From contig JAAAJB010000827.1 in the NCBI GenBank assembly GCA_016098155.1, positions 481 to 11,400 on the forward strand: DNA of 10,920 nucleotides, given 5' to 3'. Position numbers and translations under genes: made by a program. The stretch is from Actinomortierella ambigua (taxonomy: Eukaryota > Mortierellomycota > Mortierellomycetes > Mortierellales > Mortierellaceae). The notes under the pieces were generated by a model. It was given only the letters and a program-made list of their open reading frames with translations. It had not been told where the DNA came from and made no database searches. How positions within the stretch are numbered: the first letter of the stretch is position 1; every line of letters starts with the position of its first letter. Below are positions 8,808-10,920 of the stretch, piece after piece.

Positions 8808-8973
8808 CTCGGTTTCTTCCTCTCCTCGTTCCTCACTCGTTCCGTCCTCGCGCTTTTCTCTGATCGACTCTTTACACCCTCCTACCTCACTCCCTACTTA
8901 GATCGATCTACACCTCACACACACACACATACTTTCTCTTTCTCTCTCTCTTCCTCCCTCACAAACCGCAGAG
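8808..8973 (+). promoter_or_regulatory. Pyrimidine-rich 5' leader
   Basis: This is the probable 5' untranslated region of the barrel-protein gene. It is almost entirely C and T with few purines, includes a short (CA)7 tract at 8916-8929 and a CT-rich run just before the ATG, and has no upstream ATG. A 12-bp perfect palindrome (TAGATCGATCTA) lies at 8899-8910. CCGCAG at 8966-8971 could serve as a 3' splice site, so a leader intron cannot be excluded. Confidence 0.5.
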
Positions 8974-10065
8974 ATGGCACCCATCCCTCGCCTCGCCTAC
9001 AAACCCCTTTCCATCCTCACCGGCGCCCTTCTTGGCGCCATTGGTGGTCCCTCCTCCACCCCTTCCCCTGCCGATGGCAAGAACGCCACAGTGTGGGGTA
9101 CAGAGTACTCTGGTATGGCCTCGGTGGTCGACATCCGGTTGGTGGCAGCCAACTCCACAGAGTCTGTTGAGCTCTCCACCAACACCACCACCCCTACGCC
9201 TTCGCCCACGCACATCTACTACCAAGCCGATGAGAACAACTTCTCGGCCTGCAACGGCACCGTGGTCTTCACCAACACCGACAATGTTGTGCTGCTGAAC
9301 ACCCTGCAGTTTGGCAACCTGACCGACACCGTCGCCAAGAACTCGACCTGTGGTCAATGGATCGACATCACCTCGCGTGCCAACACGGCCCAGACGATCA
9401 AGGCCCAGATCGTGGGTGCGTGCGACGAGTGCGAGTACGGCTCGATCGCGGCACCGGTCCACGTCCTGGACGTGCTCGCACCCGAGCTGAACCTGAAGAA
9501 GCTGACCTTTGACAACAGCACCACGGCCGTCAACATTGCCAACGCCACCGATGCCACCAAGCCTGTCTCGTCCAAGAACGTCTTGCCCATCTCTTGGCAA
9601 CTCACCAAGGGTCCCGGCCAAGAGGATGAGGAAGACACGACTGATCCCGAGAACCCATCCGCCACGCCCTCTCCAACAAAGACAAAGACGCAGCCCCCCA
9701 AGCCCGAGCCCACCAAGCCTACCCCACCACCACCCGAGCCCAAGCCTGTGGTGAAGAAGTACACTGGTCGCGGCACCTGGTTCTCGGACACGAGCGGCCA
9801 GTGCGAGCACGATTTTTCGCAATCGGACATGATTGTGGCCGTGAACGAGGCCCAGATGGGCAAGGGCAAGAACCTGTGCGGTCGTAAGATCGAGGTGAAG
9901 CGCAAGGGCTACTCCGAGACGGTCGTGGTGAAGGTGGTGGACATGTGCCCATCGCGCTACTGCGACTTTGGAGATTTGGATATCTCAAAGGGCGCATTCG
10001 CGAAGCTGGCCGAGCTCAAGGTTGGAGTGCTGGAGCTCGAGTGGAACTTTGTGGATGATGAGTAA
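8974..10065 (+). CDS. Secreted tandem double-psi beta-barrel (RlpA/expansin-like) protein
   Basis: 363 residues in one exon. Residues 1-24 have two basic residues (R6, K10) and a weak hydrophobic stretch (LSILTGALLGAI), a plausible signal peptide. Residues 35-210 form a first barrel-like module with cysteines 93, 126, 150 and 153. Residues 212-262 are an acidic, then Pro/Thr/Lys-rich, linker. Residues 263-360 are a canonical RlpA-like double-psi beta-barrel: GRGTWF, C277, LCGRKIEV (C302), VVDMCPSRYCDFGDLDIS (C325, C330, D336), and the last strand VLELEWNF. Fungal proteins of this family are secreted wall-associated, expansin- or barwin-like proteins; most lack proven enzyme activity. Nine N-X-S/T sequons all lie in residues 37-192. 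The start at 8974 follows a 5' leader, has G at -3 and G at +4, and precedes the hydrophobic segment. Codons end mostly in G or C, unlike the flanks. Family assignment is firm for the C-terminal half. Ligand and role are unknown; wall remodelling or host interaction would be guesses. Confidence 0.92.
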   Translation: MAPIPRLAYKPLSILTGALLGAIGGPSSTPSPADGKNATVWGTEYSGMASVVDIRLVAANSTESVELSTNTTTPTPSPTHIYYQADENNFSACNGTVVFTNTDNVVLLNTLQFGNLTDTVAKNSTCGQWIDITSRANTAQTIKAQIVGACDECEYGSIAAPVHVLDVLAPELNLKKLTFDNSTTAVNIANATDATKPVSSKNVLPISWQLTKGPGQEDEEDTTDPENPSATPSPTKTKTQPPKPEPTKPTPPPPEPKPVVKKYTGRGTWFSDTSGQCEHDFSQSDMIVAVNEAQMGKGKNLCGRKIEVKRKGYSETVVVKVVDMCPSRYCDFGDLDISKGAFAKLAELKVGVLELEWNFVDDE

Positions 10066-10400
10066 AAAAAAAAAAAGCCATCGTCTCTCCATTGCTTGTT
10101 CCTCCTCTCCTCTCCTCTCTCCTTCACCCACTCTTCAGAACCGGCCCATCTCTGGTTTTTCTTTTTCTTTTTCATTGTTTTCGCATCGCACCTTTATTCG
10201 CCCTTGTAGATTAGTCCACTCTCCAGCATCCTCATCATATTTTTTTGTTCACCATGTACATTTCCGCTCTCTATGTTCTTTTGCTTTATTACACCTTATG
10301 GTAATACCCCCTTCCACTCATGATACTTTGCATTGCCCCCTTCACAAGAAATATATATTTCAACTCCTAATAACAATATCTTAAAAGTCTCCGCCTCATC
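10066..10400 (+). other. 3' flank of the barrel-protein gene
   Basis: The stop codon TAA is the start of a run of 13 A (10064-10076). A TCTCC-rich pyrimidine tract (about 10084-10130) and T-rich sequence follow. No AATAAA hexamer is visible. A/T-rich blocks near 10270-10385 (CTTTATTACACC; AAATATATATTT) are the most likely polyadenylation zone, but the cleavage site cannot be placed. Confidence 0.35.
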
Positions 10401-10815
10401 TATGCATTGTCTTGAATCTCTCCAATGTACAGTACATATATATTTTGCCGATGCGAAAAGTCAATGTAGTAAAAAAAAAATACCCAGTGTAGATGGCAAA
10501 GACTCAGCCTCCCCTTCCCTCACCAATGGTGCAAACATTCCCCTAGTAAAACTATTGGGTGTTGCCCTCTTCAGAGTCACGCCGTAGTGCTTGCTGCATG
10601 CAGCGGGAAAGAGGAAAATGTGTTGAGGCGACAAATTGAAAAAAAAAATTCAGGGACAGAATGCCAAATGTTGGGCCGCGCCCCCTCCCCTCCCCCCTTC
10701 TCCCCTCACGCGATAAAACCCCCTTGCCCTTTATGTTTCCAATGGACACTTTTGAACGGAATGGTTGGACAACAAGATAGACAGAGGACAGAAAGACACG
10801 AGATAGACAGAAAAG
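10401..10815. other. Right-hand non-coding stretch
   Basis: No gene seen. It has A10 (10471-10480), a TGTACAGTACATATATA stretch near 10427, C-rich runs at 10680-10705, and imperfect GATAGACAG repeats from about 10777. Confidence 0.45.
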
Positions 10816-10818
10816 TAT

Positions 10819-10821
<3 letters not shown>

Positions 10822-10860
<39 letters not shown>

Positions 10861-10883
10861 GAATAGGGGGCGGGGGGGGGGGG
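10822..10883. repeat. (AG)15 followed by G5 and G12 runs
   Basis: About 31 bases of perfect AG repeat, an interrupted CAGAGAGAG part, then G5-C-G12 (10866-10883). The minus-strand frame through it is a Ser-Leu and Pro artefact. Confidence 0.95.
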
Positions 10884-10920
10884 AAAAAACAATTGGGGGG
10901 GGTTTGTGGGGAGCCATCCC

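Noticed and set aside
8959..9822. 287-codon open frame antisense to the barrel gene (also 9354-9905 and 9719-9997)
   Set aside because: They mirror the G/C-ending codons of the real gene, give Gly/Arg/Val-rich low-complexity proteins, and have no promoter or leader of their own.
10552..10917. 121-codon minus-strand frame at the right end
   Set aside because: Built from the (AG)15 and poly-G tracts (Ser-Leu and Pro runs).

Overview
The window looks like nuclear DNA of a filamentous fungus, most likely a Mortierella-type early-diverging (Mucoromycota) species. The grounds are an intron-free secreted-protein gene with strongly G/C-ending codons behind a TATA box and a long pyrimidine-rich leader, and flanks full of homopolymers, dinucleotide repeats and trinucleotide repeats. 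The assignment is inference from style; no ribosomal or other taxonomic marker is present.

Layout. Positions 1-2350 hold coding-like fragments but no intact gene. There is a minus-strand fragment near the left end (205-397). There is also a plus-strand relic (1964-2349) with a Ser/Thr-rich stalk, a transmembrane helix and a short charged tail, split between two reading frames. Positions 2350-7440 are about 5 kb without a supportable gene. They carry a 12-bp minisatellite, a (CTG)10 tract, GATAGAGA repeats, (TC)16, a long (AG) tract, poly-A/T/G runs and a 16-bp palindrome. Positions 7441-8207 may hold a small two-exon gene: TATATAG box, CT-rich leader, ATG, a GT-AG intron with a branch-like CTAAT, and a second exon in matching frame. 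This is a model only.

The one secure gene is at 8974-10065. It encodes a 363-residue, heavily N-glycosylatable, probably secreted protein with two double-psi beta-barrel (RlpA/expansin-like) modules joined by an acidic and Pro/Thr/Lys-rich linker. The C-terminal module is canonical. The N-terminal one keeps the four-cysteine layout and last strand but has lost the conserved Asp region. Its promoter (TATATAA at 8780) and 160-190 base leader are clear. Downstream sequence to the right edge is a T/C-rich 3' flank followed by simple repeats.

No tRNA, rRNA, CRISPR array or transposon was recognised, and there is no gene cluster or multi-gene system. The points most worth following up are the tandem, apparently divergent barrel protein, the frame-broken membrane-protein relic, and the possible spliced small gene upstream.
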